64,000 bases of DNA from Branchiostoma floridae (taxonomy: Eukaryota > Chordata > Leptocardii > Amphioxiformes > Branchiostomatidae): positions 499,602 to 563,601 of the forward strand of contig NC_049981.1 in NCBI RefSeq assembly GCF_000003815.2, given 5' to 3'. Shown here piece by piece: positions 25,501 to 34,471 of the stretch (its first letter is position 1; the number at the start of each line of letters is the position of its first letter). The position numbers were made by a program, and so were the translations under genes. The notes beneath the pieces were generated by a model. The model was not told where the DNA came from. It saw only the letters and a program-made list of their open reading frames with translations, and did no database searches.

Positions 25501-28500
25501 ACAAAAGGGTAATGTTATCTCATGACAAGATTCATTTGGATAATAAATTAATACTTTTGTACACAACCAAGTACTGCATTCAAGACCGCCATTACGGTAG
25601 CTGTCTGTCACCTTCCTCGGGACAATTCTGACTGCTTCTGTTACGTATTACAATGAATAGGTAGATATAGCTGATAACAGATGAGGACTCAAGCGTGAAA
25701 TATTAACACTTACATGGTCACATATATGCCACATGTTAGCTAACGTTTTTGTCAGAAAAACCCAAGATATTGTCATTTACATGCTATTACAGCTATTAAC
25801 ATATATGTAACTGCTTCAAGTTCGGGACCACATTTCTGAACAGTATATAGAATATGGTATTCATAACGTTATATAAATGACTGTTTTTCAGAAAATGCTG
25901 CTGGCTCCTACAGATTTGAATCAGGTCCCTTACGTAGTTATATTTCCTGTTCTGACTGGATCTCAGACTATTGTACTTGTGAGCAACGCCACACGGACCC
26001 ATGCTGAGATCGTCACCGCTGTCTTGGAAGAAAGGTTGCGACCAACTTAAAAATGTTCCACATGCCATAAAACATTGTGGATAGAACTTTATTGCACGAC
26101 AATTGTACATGATACAAAGTATGGCTACAACTATTATACAAGTACAAAATAGAGGTATAGGATAAAGCTTAACATTCTCGTTAACATAACAATAAGGGCT
26201 AACATAATTCTTTGATATAGTATCATAATAAAGTAGGCTAATCTTTAGTTTGAGTATTCTTTTTAATAGTAAAGCAGTGACCATGACATACTTCCCTATT
26301 TTTCTATTATGGAAGTTCTGACATCTAAAGATGCATGTACAGAAGTCCTACATGTATCATAAACAATGGAATGGTAGATTTTTTCTCATTATATTAAATG
26401 TTTTGCATAATTTATATCTTACTGCTAATCTATCTAATATCTTGGCAGTCCGAAGTTCCTTTGTCCAGTTATCAGTCTTGAAATATTGCTCCTAATATAA
26501 AGATTGCTGCTTGGGGACCGAAACCTAAACAACTTTTTTTTTACTTACATTATAACACATCTGCCACCAAAATATGAAAACAACAGCATACCTAGGACAA
26601 AAGATGAAGCATCGTGTTAAGAGGCAACATTAACTGTTCGCAAGACAATTGTTGTTCAAAATGAAATGATTCATCACATTACTTTAATACATTTCAGGTG
26701 TGAAAGCATGAACTACATGCCCGTGAAGATGCTACACGACTTGGTGAATGACCCAACCGTGCAAGAATGCGACTTGTCGTTCGTGACAGACGGTACTAAA
26801 ACACACATCCGAAGCAACTTGCGATATATCTTTGGCTTCTTTATGAACATTTCTTATCAAAATACATCCGCCTGTCACCTTCCTCAGGACAATACTGATT
26901 GCGGTTTCTAAGTATTTTCTGGGAGTATCCTGTGATGCCGCGATCGCCCTGTACCCACAGATCCTCTGGCAAGCAAGCAGAGTCGAACTAAGTTGACTTC
27001 TATGTCGCGGGTCCTAATCTGCTTAGAAGAATGGTGAACATCTAAATGTTGGTAAAAAAATAACTGCATTCTTTTTTTCTCTTTCAGTTACGGTCGGGGG
27101 GAACACTGTATCCACCACTCTTCTGAGACAATGCGCTCGAGTTTTTCCCAATGCAAATATAATCGTGAGTAAAGAAAAAAAATAGTCCTAAATTTCTTTT
27201 AAGTGTAAAAAGTCTTTGAAACAGGCACGAAATCGGTGATTTATCAGGTTAACGTATTCGACCCCAGAACCCAGATTTATGGGACAAAGAATCTGTTATT
27301 CCGCCACACCACTCGCGCTGTCATCACTATGTTCGAAACGTTGGCAATGATAGCGGCGAACATACCTCTTTAAGTTAATAAAAAAAGCCCAACAGCATAA
27401 TTTTGATCGTTTGGTACTTCTCTTCCTCTTTAGGAAGATTACGGAATATCTGAGACGTGGTGTCTGACGGTGACAGGACGTAGAGAAATGACACAAGAGC
27501 AGATAGAGAGAACGGAGGGCCCGTTACTGCCGCACATGGAGGTAAGAACTGACAAATACTACATGTGATGTCAAGTCATCATACCTTCGCCAAATAATAC
27601 TAGACCGGTTGGAATTTTGTCTAGTTGAACCGCAATGAGAAAGTACTCCCTGTCCTGTAATTAGAGGGGTGACTTACCCCCGACAACCACATTAACACAT
27701 AAAAATCCAAAGGAAACAGTCTTGTCTAATTTTTGACCAAAGCGAATGACCAAGATGATTGCATGGAAGCGACGAAACCAATACAGCTTTCGGTCTTTGG
27801 TAATATAACCCCATATTCACATTTCAATTGTCCCTTCAATTCAAAATATGTATATTTGCAACTTGAAAATATATTCCTCGTCGATAAGTCGTCAAGTTCT
27901 GACTTCTATCATTTCACAAACTTTAAGATGAAGATTGTAGACAAAGCCGGCCAGGTGGTCCCGTTGAACCAGAAGGGAGAGGTCTGGGTTCGAGGCTACA
28001 GTGTGTTCAAACGGTACCGTGGAGATGAGGAGAAAACTGCAGAGGTGAAGACACCTGACGGATGGTACAAGACTGGGTAAGTTGTCTTTATTTGTACGTG
28101 TGTAACAAGTTTTATCCCAATGTCAGGAAGAAGACAAGAATCTAGTGTTAAGTCATTTGTTCAACGACCCCATTCAGATTCCACAAGGTAAAACGTTTTA
28201 ATATTCGCACGCTTCTATCAGTTAGATTTTGGGGCTCGCATAGCATGTCATCCGTATAATGGAATCGTGGTGGCCGGAAATGTAAACACAGAACTTGCCA
28301 CAAGTGCTACAGTTTGACGTTATATTTGTATATTTGCAGGGACATAGGAGTACTTGATGATGATGGCTTGCTGGCAATCACAGGCAGGATAAAGGTCAGT
28401 ATCGCTAATGCTGTATTGAGGGCGTGGAGTATGAAAAGCTTGCTTTCAGTCAAATTCCATTGAATACGTAGCTTTAAAAACATATTCCATTTTCATAAAA

Positions 28501-29067
28501 AAATATTGATTAATCTGAATTTTTGGAGATAAAAAGGCTGCTACTTTATGAACGTCATTTTGGGGTTAATGTTGCTGTCTGCTTCTTTAGGACATGATTA
28601 TGAAAGGCTCAGTCAGTGTTCATCCTGCCTTTGTCGAGCAAGTTCTACTGGAGCACCCAAAAGCCTCGGCTGTAAAGGTAGAAGATTACCACTGTTTTGT
28701 TTCTTAAAGTTTGTTCTTCTTATAATTATCTTACAATGAATAGCAATTCTGGGGAGAATTAATTTCTTGAATTAGGTATTGTTTTGTTTGTTGTCGCATT
28801 TAGAAAATATTTACTTTTAAGGTCATATGTACATTCCTTTTCCTGCGTTCGTCAGGTTGTTAGTGTACCAGACCCCTGCTTTGTGGAGGAGATCTGTGCC
28901 TGCATCATGTAAATACTTTAAATTGTTTCCTTGCTTACAAGATTCCAAACTTTTTTCTTACTTATATTTTGCCCGGGATTTAGTAGAAAACAAGGATAAT
29001 TAGTTTCATAAATTTGTGTTTAAAATGCATGTATGTGTTGTTATGGGCATATACATACATGTATGTA

Positions 29068-29106
<39 letters not shown>

Positions 29107-30730
29107 TATACTAGCGGGGGTATGTACATTATATGCTAAGAATATGTATATTTGCAACTAACACTGTATATGATATTATATTGACATGATCTAAATCCAA
29201 ATAGTATACTGAGCTAATGTGTTCATAGGATGTTCCTAGTATGGTAATGAAATTGGATGATAATGCACTGAATATATGCAAACTAATTGAATGGAACTGA
29301 TATGAAAAAAAATCTAATATGTATCATCGTGCATAGAAATGTATACGTCATTATAGATATCTGGATCCACCAAGAAGCTTGAAAGTTGCATATGGTGAGT
29401 CAATACGGAAATTCTAAATATAATACGCCGCAATATAACAGGTATCATTTGATTCTATTTCATTTGCAGACTAAAGAGTGGTCAAACATCAGACGCGGAA
29501 GAGATGAGGGAGTATTCAGAGAAGAATGGGGTAATGTCAGATAAACTTATAATCGATATCTGAAAGCTAGCATTACAAAGAAATCAAATGGGGTAGGGAA
29601 TTTCCCGAGCAGCCTCGTAACCCCTGCTTCGCCTATTGAGTAAGTGAAGTCAAGCTTCCCTAAGCTAGATGTTTCTGAATTAGGGAGATTCTTAGAGATG
29701 CTGCTACAGTTATCGCTATGGGCTGCTCTTCATCTTCATGATGGTAACATCAGGCCCTATTAACTTGATTTTAAAAAAATAACTACACGGTTACACGGCT
29801 GCTAAACGGCTGCTATATCAACATTATATAGATAATTACATGCATTACGATACTCAGTACTAATAGTACCAACCCTGAAATCTAATGGTATCATCGTTTT
29901 CATATCATTTTATTTTGTACGCATTTGGTAGTGAAAAAGATTGATTGATTCTATTACAGTTAGTTGGACCTATGTCCCCTGGATACTTCGTCTTCATGGA
30001 CAGTTTCCCGACAACCGCAACTGATGTTAAGGTACGTGGCTTTAACACTTTTATAAAGTAGCACTTCACTCTGAACTACACCGAATGTTCCAATATTGGG
30101 GCGATTGCGTTTTGCAAGCAAACTCGAGAAGGGCTTGTGAAAGTTAGGATAGTGGAATCTTGAGCACGACGAAAAAGACCGCCGCCCATATCAACCGGTA
30201 GAGTGTAAGTGATTTCTAAACTTAACAGCCTTTTGGACGCACCTATAGGACTATCGATGTCTTGTAACGGTTACCAGCTCGAATCATTCGTCAGTCGAAT
30301 CAGCCACTTCAGACGATTGCCATTCAACCCCGATAATTGTGAGCATTTCACAATAAAGTCCCTGGCTGAAAAGAGCTCAAAAGTGTTGTTCATCAAACAT
30401 ATAAAACATACAAATAAACATATCTTACGCTCAATAGTTACCTACCGGTACCATCTCCAGATCAAAAGATGCACAAAGTTCTGCTAAAGTATCACAGCTG
30501 TTAGGGCACCCCGAATCTAATCATTTTGGGTCCTAAAAAGACATACCCAGGTACCAATGTCAAGACAATTTCCACACACACACACACACACAAATGAAAA
30601 CGCTTTTGAAAACATAGCCTTATTGGCGAAATAATTTTTTAAAAACTACGATTCCTTCACACAGGTGGACAGGAAGAAGATAAGAGTTCTTGCCATGGAC
30701 AGGCTGGGACTAAAGGAGAACGCTGGCTGA
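19379..30730 (+). CDS. AMP-binding acyl-CoA synthetase, ACSF2-like, 18 exons, frame broken in exon 2
   Basis: Enzymes of this family activate a carboxylic acid with ATP to an acyl-AMP and pass it to CoA. Exons: 19379-19540, 20840-20969, 21682-21750, 22411-22538, 23701-23748, 24499-24622, 25413-25508, 25892-26034, 26698-26792, 27088-27164, 27434-27541, 27928-28076, 28340-28394, 28591-28677, 28856-28908, 29470-29530, 29960-30031, 30665-30730. All have GT/AG borders (exon 8 has a weak GTTGCG donor) and join in phase to about 573 residues. Motifs in order: TSGSTGLPK (P-loop), DYGISETW, GWYKTGDIG, GRIKDMIMKG and a C-terminal FPTTATDVKVDRKK. The start fits the family's usual N-terminus (SDLPL...TLGQLLDDSA). 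No mitochondrial presequence is seen, unlike vertebrate ACSF2. One surplus T in exon 2 breaks the frame. The region after exon 2 lacks the usual NPxY-like segment, and the substrate cannot be told. Confidence 0.85.
20840..20969 (+). CDS. Synthetase exon 2, +1 frameshift in T8 run
   Basis: After acceptor TTTATGCAG the exon reads ADRLAAGLLSIGVRRGDVVA, then WVMDTRPEWIVSFF, all typical of the family ('DRLAAGLL-LGL-RGD-V--W--NRPEW'). The run of eight T at 20935-20942 shifts the frame, and the expected continuation AAAKIGAIV is present one frame over, up to donor GTAAGC. With the frame as given, translation runs off into CCSKDRRHRG and retained-frame sequence. The exon is 130 bases, where 129 would keep phase with its neighbours. 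Either a real lesion or a homopolymer miscall explains it. Confidence 0.8.
21043..21270 (+). repeat. tRNA-derived SINE-like sequence in intron 2
   Basis: An A-box-like TGGCTGGTAGCAG (near 21092) and a B-box-like CGTTCGAATCTC (near 21131) are about 40 bases apart, as in tRNA genes. The sequence then runs on without a tRNA 3' half and ends near GCACAATAAAAAC. It fits a degraded tRNA-derived SINE and no functional tRNA fold is evident. Confidence 0.4.
21682..22538 (+). CDS. Synthetase exons 3 and 4
   Basis: Exon 3 (21682-21750) reads MPLIPVFFLSSVYKGMMAES then FKK, with acceptor TTACAG and donor GTAAAG. Exon 4 (22411-22538) reads VKVKVLLIENRPASDGFPGT, then VPFLQEVFPEIM and on to LTMEA. Together they cover the part of the N-terminal domain where related enzymes have a conserved N-P-x-Y patch. 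That patch is not recognisable here, so this stretch is divergent. Phases match (0, 0, then 2). Confidence 0.7.
21888..21932 (+). mobile_element. LINE 3' tail (family 2) in intron 3
   Basis: CAATTAGCCCTATGGACATG, followed by AATTTGCAATAAAC, matches the sequence after the LINE C-terminal remnant at 50290-50552 (CAATTAGCCCTCGGGCAAGA, then ACTTGCAAATAAAC) and, inverted, 30970-31012. Only the last 45 bases or so of the element are present. Confidence 0.6.
22822..23506. mobile_element. piggyBac-type MITE in intron 4
   Basis: Left terminus CCCTCAAGCAC and right terminus GTGTTTGAGGG are complementary with small differences. Just inside, CGAGCGGGGTCCAAACGGAC pairs with GGGGTCCAAATGCACCCCAC. The left flank is TTAA (22818-22821) and the right flank TTGA (23507-23510), consistent with a TTAA target duplication with one substitution. 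Length is 685 bases. No transposase frame is present. Confidence 0.75.
23701..23748 (+). CDS. Synthetase exon 5
   Basis: A 48-base exon after acceptor TTTGCCATCAG and before GTAAGT. It encodes VPSLNSIVIIGEKTS with split codons at both ends. In the family this is the strand preceding the 'F..L' segment and P-loop. It is too short to find without the phase match to exons 4 and 6. Confidence 0.7.
23890..24018 (+). mobile_element. LINE 3' tail (family 1) in intron 5
   Basis: CATGACCTCAATGAAAGGCG, then GGTCTTTAGGCCGATTTGAA, ends in CATGAATAAATAAAGG and a short CAAA-rich tail. The same sequence occurs inverted at 14806-14945. There is no coding part. Confidence 0.6.
24499..24622 (+). CDS. Synthetase exon 6
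   Basis: Reads NAFYNWEDLQSMGTDEIARG, then RVQEAQLTTNCHDSFMLILT and S, up to donor GTAAGT. The last residues, LILTS, lead directly into the GSTGLPK of exon 7, so the intron splits the P-loop between S and G. The preceding segment is the family's substrate-lid region. Confidence 0.8.
25140..25308. mobile_element. MITE (CTCCAAGCAG family B) in intron 6
   Basis: Starts ATCTCCAAGCAGATCCTACG and continues GTAGCATAAGATAGTATC; the right end is the complement (GGTACTATCTTATGCCATTG, then TAGGATCTTCATGGAGAT). TA flanks both sides (25138-25139 and 25309-25310). Copies of the same family are at 51012-51189 and, partly, 52251-52396. Confidence 0.8.
25413..25508 (+). CDS. Synthetase exon 7 (ATP-binding P-loop)
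   Basis: The exon begins GSTGLPKCVEHSTYAYANNM and continues ALVNSVTKQDKR before donor GTAATG. Joined to exon 6 it completes TSGSTGLPK, the AMP-binding signature ([ST]-x-G-[ST]-[ST]-G-x-P-K), which contacts the ATP phosphates. All key residues are intact. This is the strongest single identifier of the gene. Confidence 0.9.
25575..25632 (-). mobile_element. Penelope-like terminal fragment in intron 7
   Basis: On the - strand: GAATTGTCCCGAGGAAGGTG followed by ACAGACAGCTACCG. This resembles the terminal sequence at 31545-31600 and 14560-14610. A second fragment lies at 26862-26905 (- strand: GTCCTGAGGAAGGTGACAGG). Both are short solo remnants. Confidence 0.45.
25892..26034 (+). CDS. Synthetase exon 8
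   Basis: Reads KMLLAPTDLNQVPYVVIFPV, then LTGSQTIVLVSNATRTHAEI and VTAVLEE. In relatives the same place reads roughly 'P-LNWVGG-----FPLLTG--IV'. The motif's usual G residues are replaced here (NQVPYVV), a possible divergence in the substrate pocket. The donor GTTGCG is weak, but the phase joins exon 9 correctly. Confidence 0.7.
26698..27164 (+). CDS. Synthetase exons 9 and 10
   Basis: Exon 9 (26698-26792) reads CESMNYMPVKMLHDLVNDPT, then VQECDLSFVTD. Exon 10 (27088-27164) reads VTVGGNTVSTTLLRQCARVF, then PNANII. They match the family stretch '...P..L..L...P.....DLSSL......GG...S..L......FPN'. The GG of VGGNTVS is the conserved turn before the adenine-binding segment. Confidence 0.8.
26862..26905 (-). 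mobile_element. Penelope-like terminal fragment in intron 9
   Basis: The - strand reads CAGTATTGTCCTGAGGAAGG, then TGACAGGCGG, parallel to the fragment at 25575-25632. It lies 69 bases after exon 9's donor. Confidence 0.4.
27434..27541 (+). CDS. Synthetase exon 11 (adenylate-binding motif)
   Basis: Begins EDYGISETWCLTVTGRREMT and ends PLLPHME, with donor GTAAGA. YGISE corresponds to the YGxTE motif that binds adenine and the acyl-AMP phosphate. T is replaced by S, which is common. The trailing G-P-LLPHME matches the family's 'GRPLPGVE' strand. Confidence 0.85.
27928..28394 (+). CDS. Synthetase exons 12 and 13 (TGD and hinge motifs)
   Basis: Exon 12 (27928-28076) reads MKIVDKAGQVVPLNQKGEVW, then VRGYSVFKRYRGDEEKTAEV and KTPDGWYKTG. 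Exon 13 (28340-28394) reads GDIGVLDDDGLLAITGRIK. The spliced GWYKTGD carries the Asp that binds ribose hydroxyls. GRIK followed by D in exon 14 is the hinge about which the C-terminal domain turns. All hallmark residues are intact. Confidence 0.88.
28591..28908 (+). CDS. Synthetase exons 14 and 15
   Basis: Exon 14 (28591-28677) reads DMIMKGSVSVHPAFVEQVLL, then EHPKASAVK. Exon 15 (28856-28908) reads VVSVPDPCFVEEICACI. The usual 'GGENIYP' after the hinge is here GSVSVHP. The helix 'EVLLEHP' and strand 'VVGVPD...GE' are well matched (EQVLLEHP, VVSVPD). Confidence 0.85.
29053..29105. repeat. (TATG)n(TG)n microsatellite
   Basis: TGTATGTATGTATG passes into a TG run of about 20 units, in intron 15. 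Confidence 0.95.
29470..30031 (+). CDS. Synthetase exons 16 and 17
   Basis: Exon 16 (29470-29530) reads LKSGQTSDAEEMREYSEKNG. Exon 17 (29960-30031) reads LVGPMSPGYFVFMDSFPTTA, then TDVK. They correspond to 'LK-G---T-EEI---C-----P-Y--F-D-FP-T--GK' of the family. The terminal DVK aligns with the GK that carries the catalytic lysine of the thioester-forming half reaction. The usual Gly is not there. Confidence 0.8.
30572..30593. repeat. (CA)n microsatellite
   Basis: About 11 CA units in intron 17, preceded by ACAATTTC. Confidence 0.95.
30665..30730 (+). CDS. Synthetase exon 18 (stop)
   Basis: After acceptor CCTTCACACAG the exon reads VDRKKIRVLAMDRLGLKENA and G, then TGA at 30728-30730. This is the usual short basic tail after the catalytic-lysine motif. 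No AATAAA lies in the next 250 bases, so the polyadenylation site is not identified. Confidence 0.8.
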   Translation: MDRKKIRVLAMDRLGLKENAG

Positions 30731-30969
30731 CAGATGAAGTCATGCGACTCAAGGCAAAAATCATTAGGCATACAGAGATCAATCGTACTGTAACCATTAT
30801 TTATCTCTTCCCGATGATAAGATTTAGATCACATTTGTCGTACCTATTCGATCGTATACTGACCTGTGGCATATATTGATATACCATTTAGCTTAAGCTT
30901 CGTTTGTTTTTAAATCTGCCTCCCGAAACGCCACATATAAAAGCGAAAGGGCGTTAGATCTTTATAATT

Positions 30970-31012
30970 GAATCTTTATTGCAAAGTCATGCCCGAGGGC
31001 TAATTGCATACA
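30970..31012 (-). mobile_element. LINE 3' tail (family 2), minus strand
   Basis: AATCTTTATTGCAAAGTCAT continues GCCCGAGGGCTAATTGCA, the reverse complement of the tail behind the LINE remnant at 50290-50712. It lies about 240 bases beyond the synthetase stop, in convergent orientation. Confidence 0.6.
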
Positions 31013-31307
31013 GGGTTAAGTAGTAGTGGTATACATAAACATACTTAACCAAGAAGGGAAATGATAATCATAGAAAAAGGGAATAACGTCTAAACTAAAT
31101 CAATTTCTACTTAAGCTAATTGATGGGTTTGAATCAGAAGTTGTTATTTTTTTTCAAGTGCTAACATGTCAAAAATTTGTTAGTTTCCATTTAATAGTGT
31201 GTAATGAAGTCTGGTACTGCTTTTCGCAAGGTGGTGCAGCGCCAATAATGCGGTCCCAAATGTAACTGTTATATTTCCATATAACAGCCAGGTTGAAAAT
31301 AATTTCC

Positions 31308-31650
31308 TCAGGTTGGAAGAATATAGGAGAATTTTGTACACAACCAGGTTCTACTGTGCTTACGTGAAGACAACAGGAGGATACGGTGGATCAAGGAGGC
31401 AGTCTGGATAAGAAAGTCAACCCCAGTGATGAACCGGGACGAGGAGGGGGGGGGGGATACAAACTTGGCCATATTTGGGATTGTTTTCTCGCCGCAAAAG
31501 AGCCATCTACATCGGCTACATATAGTGGCGAGAAGCAGAACTCCAGTCAGAAGCTCTGAGGAAGGTGTCTGATAGACACCGAAACGTAAGCACAGTAAGT
31601 ACATCCTGGCTGTGTACAAGAATTCTCCTATATCCAGCCAGGTTTTCTTT
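31308..31650 (+). mobile_element. Penelope-like element remnant with inverted terminal sequence
   Basis: A + strand frame near 31380-31445 reads RIRWIKEAVWIRKSTPVMNR then DEEG. After a G-run frame change it continues as GYKLGHIWDCFLAAKEPST. The EAVWIRK...NRDEG pattern is the C-terminal end of Penelope-type reverse transcriptases that carry a GIY-YIG endonuclease. On both sides lie inverted copies of a terminal sequence: TATAGGAGAATTTTGTACAC (31322) and the complement ending ACAAGAATTCTCCTATAT (near 31616-31634). The downstream copy contains CTGAGGA, a 6-bp hairpin and GAAAC, the core layout of the hammerhead ribozymes known from Penelope terminal repeats. Confidence 0.65.
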
Positions 31651-32325
31651 TTGTCGATAAACAATATACACACGGTGATTGACTTAAAGCAGGGTAACAT
31701 ACGGTTTATACGGTGTCAGAAGGCATTGTCATTTTCTATCACCACCAAATGAACGACCGAGTCCGCGAAGCAACGAACAATGCCATATGCCACCGTATGG
31801 ACGGAATTCAAGGAAAGCGGATCATTAACGATATTTTCATTTAGCTATATATGTTATCATACATACACACCACCGACGAAAACAAAGTAGGCTGTTTTGT
31901 TTTCTTTGAGGGCTTTACCAAGTGAAAAATCGGAGACATGTTAAAAATAATGATAATATTGTTATTAACACGATTTACAGTTGATTTTGATGGTATTTTT
32001 ATGATTACTAATTATAACTTAATGATTCATTATGCTCAAACAAGTCTGTTTACATCACTATCAGAAAGTTCACTGGAATCGAATTTACATCTCCTTTTCA
32101 TGTATGGTAACGTTACAAACAAACTGGGACAATGGGGGGATATTGATGTTCAGGGTAATGGCGAAATGTAGCCTTCTGATTGGTCGACGTCACCTGCCTA
32201 TAGATATGGTGATAGCCGGTTTATCACAAAAGTTATTAAAATCCACGATTTTAATGTATATTTATTATAGCAATAGGCAGTCTTCATCATATCTATATTA
32301 TTACGTACGTTAAGATTATAATAAC

Positions 32326-32335
32326 ATTATATATG

Positions 32336-32369
<34 letters not shown>

Positions 32370-32374
32370 CAATG

Positions 32375-32420
<46 letters not shown>
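32326..32420. repeat. (TA)n(GA)n(TA)n microsatellite
   Basis: ATATATGTATATATATATAT passes into an AGAG tract at 32351-32369, then a long TA tract up to 32419. TA tracts like this slip easily, and the length here may not be exact. Confidence 0.95.
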
Positions 32421-32422
<2 letters not shown>

Positions 32423-32802
32423 TATCACAGAGATGAGGAAGCATCTTTGAACACCGACCAAATATGTTATAATTGTAATCTACATTTCCATTCCTTAAGA
32501 ATATCATAGTTTCGTAATTATATTATAAAATATATATGAGATTTGGCTTTAGTGATGTTATGCCGTTATAATGCGATGATTAAAATTGATCTTTGTGTCT
32601 TATTTTCTGTCTGTTTCCTGAAAATCAATTATATTAGAATTAAAGTAGTAATAATCATGATAGTGACAACCTCATGACAACACTTAAGTTTGCCTTAAAA
32701 TGCGTAATTTTCTGGCTATTTTTAGAGCGAGAATATAGACCTTCAACACTAGTGTCACCTTTTTTAAATGGTAAATATAAGTAGGCACACTACATATATA
32801 TA

Positions 32803-33223
32803 GCCTGGGTACCATCCGGATAGTAGTTCGCTCCTATGTTCACTTCTGCTATCCGTCTGGAGACGTGCACATTCAAACCGTTTGGTGCTAACGTCAGTTA
32901 ATGAGCGAATCAAGGAATGGGTTCTAGAGCGCTCGTTCGATGACAACAGGCCCTCTCGCAAGCAGACGGAGAGCTTGTCCGGTGTTGGAACGCCTGTTCG
33001 GACGATCGCTTGAACCCATTCCATAATTTGCTCATATGTGGGGACCAATCAGCGCCTGCGTCCAAAATTTGGACGATTCCAGACGTTGAGATGGTCCGCG
33101 TTCCCAGACGGAAACACAGAGAAGCGATTGTATATAGTGTATAATGAATGTCAGAGCTAGAAGCGACTGTATATAGTATATATTGAACGCCGGAGCGAAC
33201 TACTTTCCGGATGGTACCCAGGC
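32803..33223. mobile_element. 421-bp MITE with TA target duplication
   Basis: The left end GCCTGGGTACCATCCGGATA continues GTAGTTCGCTCC; the right end is its complement (GGAGCGAACTACTTTCCGGA, then TGGTACCCAGGC). TA flanks both sides (32801-32802 and 33224-33225). Inside, GGAATGGGTT (near 32915) pairs with AACCCATTCC (near 33013), and 'GAAGCGATTGTATATAGTGT' recurs slightly changed about 40 bases on. It carries no transposase. Confidence 0.85.
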
Positions 33224-33229
33224 TAACAT

Positions 33230-34300
33230 ATATATTCATATATACACAAAAATGCTTCGTTAAATGAGTTTTCAAGCACAACTCAATATTGTCTGATATC
33301 CCCATTTAGTAAGTCATTTAGTATCAACATTTCAATAAAATCAAAACTCTTGCAATTCAGATCAGAGAAAAAAATTAAGTCGCTACTAAGTTTTATTTCA
33401 TCAAATGTAGAAATATGAAAAGTCCAAGCAATGAGCTGTATACAGCCTATACCAGGGATATTTACATGGAAAAAGACAAATTTGTCTATCATGACCACAA
33501 ACTGCATTCTTCAGATTACATCAAGATTAAATTTACTATTATCACACATAAATAAAAGCAACGTCCTAAAGGGCATGAAGTTTTATGTACAGTTCAGACA
33601 GAGCCCAGAAATAATGCAAAAACTTAAGATTCTTCATATTTGTTATAAGTACAAAATATAGTGAAGATTGAGTAAATAAAACAATTATTGTGATTTTGTG
33701 AAATGTCCCTACTTGTGTATTTTGTAAATTATTGATATTTAATGGCTACTTCCAGTAAGGAAAAAAATTCAGCACTAGAATATACAAGTTGACTGATAAA
33801 AACAAGAGGCATCATCAATAGTATTCTATTACAATTTTCCAGGCACTTTATGGTACCCGACAGTGGTGAAGTTTAGCAAGAACAAAGTTTAACAGTCACT
33901 TTTCTACAAAACAGGAATAATTGCTTATGATTAATGTGAGCCTTTCTACATGTAGCTTGCGTACCTTTTAACTTTGGCCATTCACGACCAAATTGACTGG
34001 ACCCACACATAAATTTTGTTCAACCTGGCATCTGTTATACTTATATACTTACATTTGTACACTACATTTGAGGTACTACATGTACATGGTGAACAACAAT
34101 GTACAATGTAGTACCTCAAACAATCGTTAACCACCAGCCGTCTTGGCTAGGGAGCGACAGTGAGTGTGTACAAGTTTTGACAGGCTAGTGATAGTTACTA
34201 AATAAAGGCCTAAGTTACTATCATGTTATCATGCTACTTAATTCTTGCCGACAAAACAGTTATTGAAACATGTAGTACATGATTGTGTAACATCATCTTC
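33230..34300. other. Stretch without supported gene
   Basis: AT-rich sequence with only short frames. An inverted pair, TACATTTGAGGTACTACATG near 34063 and ATGTAGTACCTCAAA near 34106, could form a small hairpin. It lies downstream of the POC5 stop and may hold that gene's 3' UTR; TTTATT on the + strand (AATAAA on -) was not securely tied to it. Confidence 0.4.
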
Positions 34301-34303
34301 TTA

Positions 34304-34471
34304 CTACTGCACAACTTTAACAGAGTGGACATTCGGTGTCCCCAGATGAACTTTGCCAGCTTGACCTGCGACCTTTCTCTGGGAAATGGTGGACTGGGAC
34401 TGCTGCAAGGGCTGCTGGGACTGGGAGGGCATTCTGGGATACCTGGAAGCTGTGGCATGCCCTATTGTTTG
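34304..34471 (-). CDS. POC5: POC5 last exon
   Basis: After acceptor CATCCACAG the exon reads QTIGHATASRYPRMPSQSQQ, then PLQQSQSTISQRKVAGQAGK and VHLGTPNVHSVKVVQ, and stops at TAG. It is Gln/Ser-rich and basic. The join HHPVTQ-QTIGHATA-YPR fits the conserved C-terminal patch as I remember it from vertebrate POC5. Confidence 0.65.
   Translation of the reverse strand, partial: QTIGHATASRYPRMPSQSQQPLQQSQSTISQRKVAGQAGKVHLGTPNVHSVKVVQ

Noticed and set aside
25796-26284. 162-codon - strand frame inside the synthetase gene
   Set aside because: Antisense to exon 8 and its introns. The + strand exon has phase, splice and motif support.
19660-27710. Possible repeat shared between 19985-20140 and 27570-27705 (both end near AACCACAT-AACACATAAA)
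   Set aside because: Similarity is real but short and weak. I could not define ends, so it is not listed as an element.
33063-33200. Open frames within the 32.8-33.2 kb element
   Set aside because: They arise from the inverted-repeat element and its internal direct repeat.
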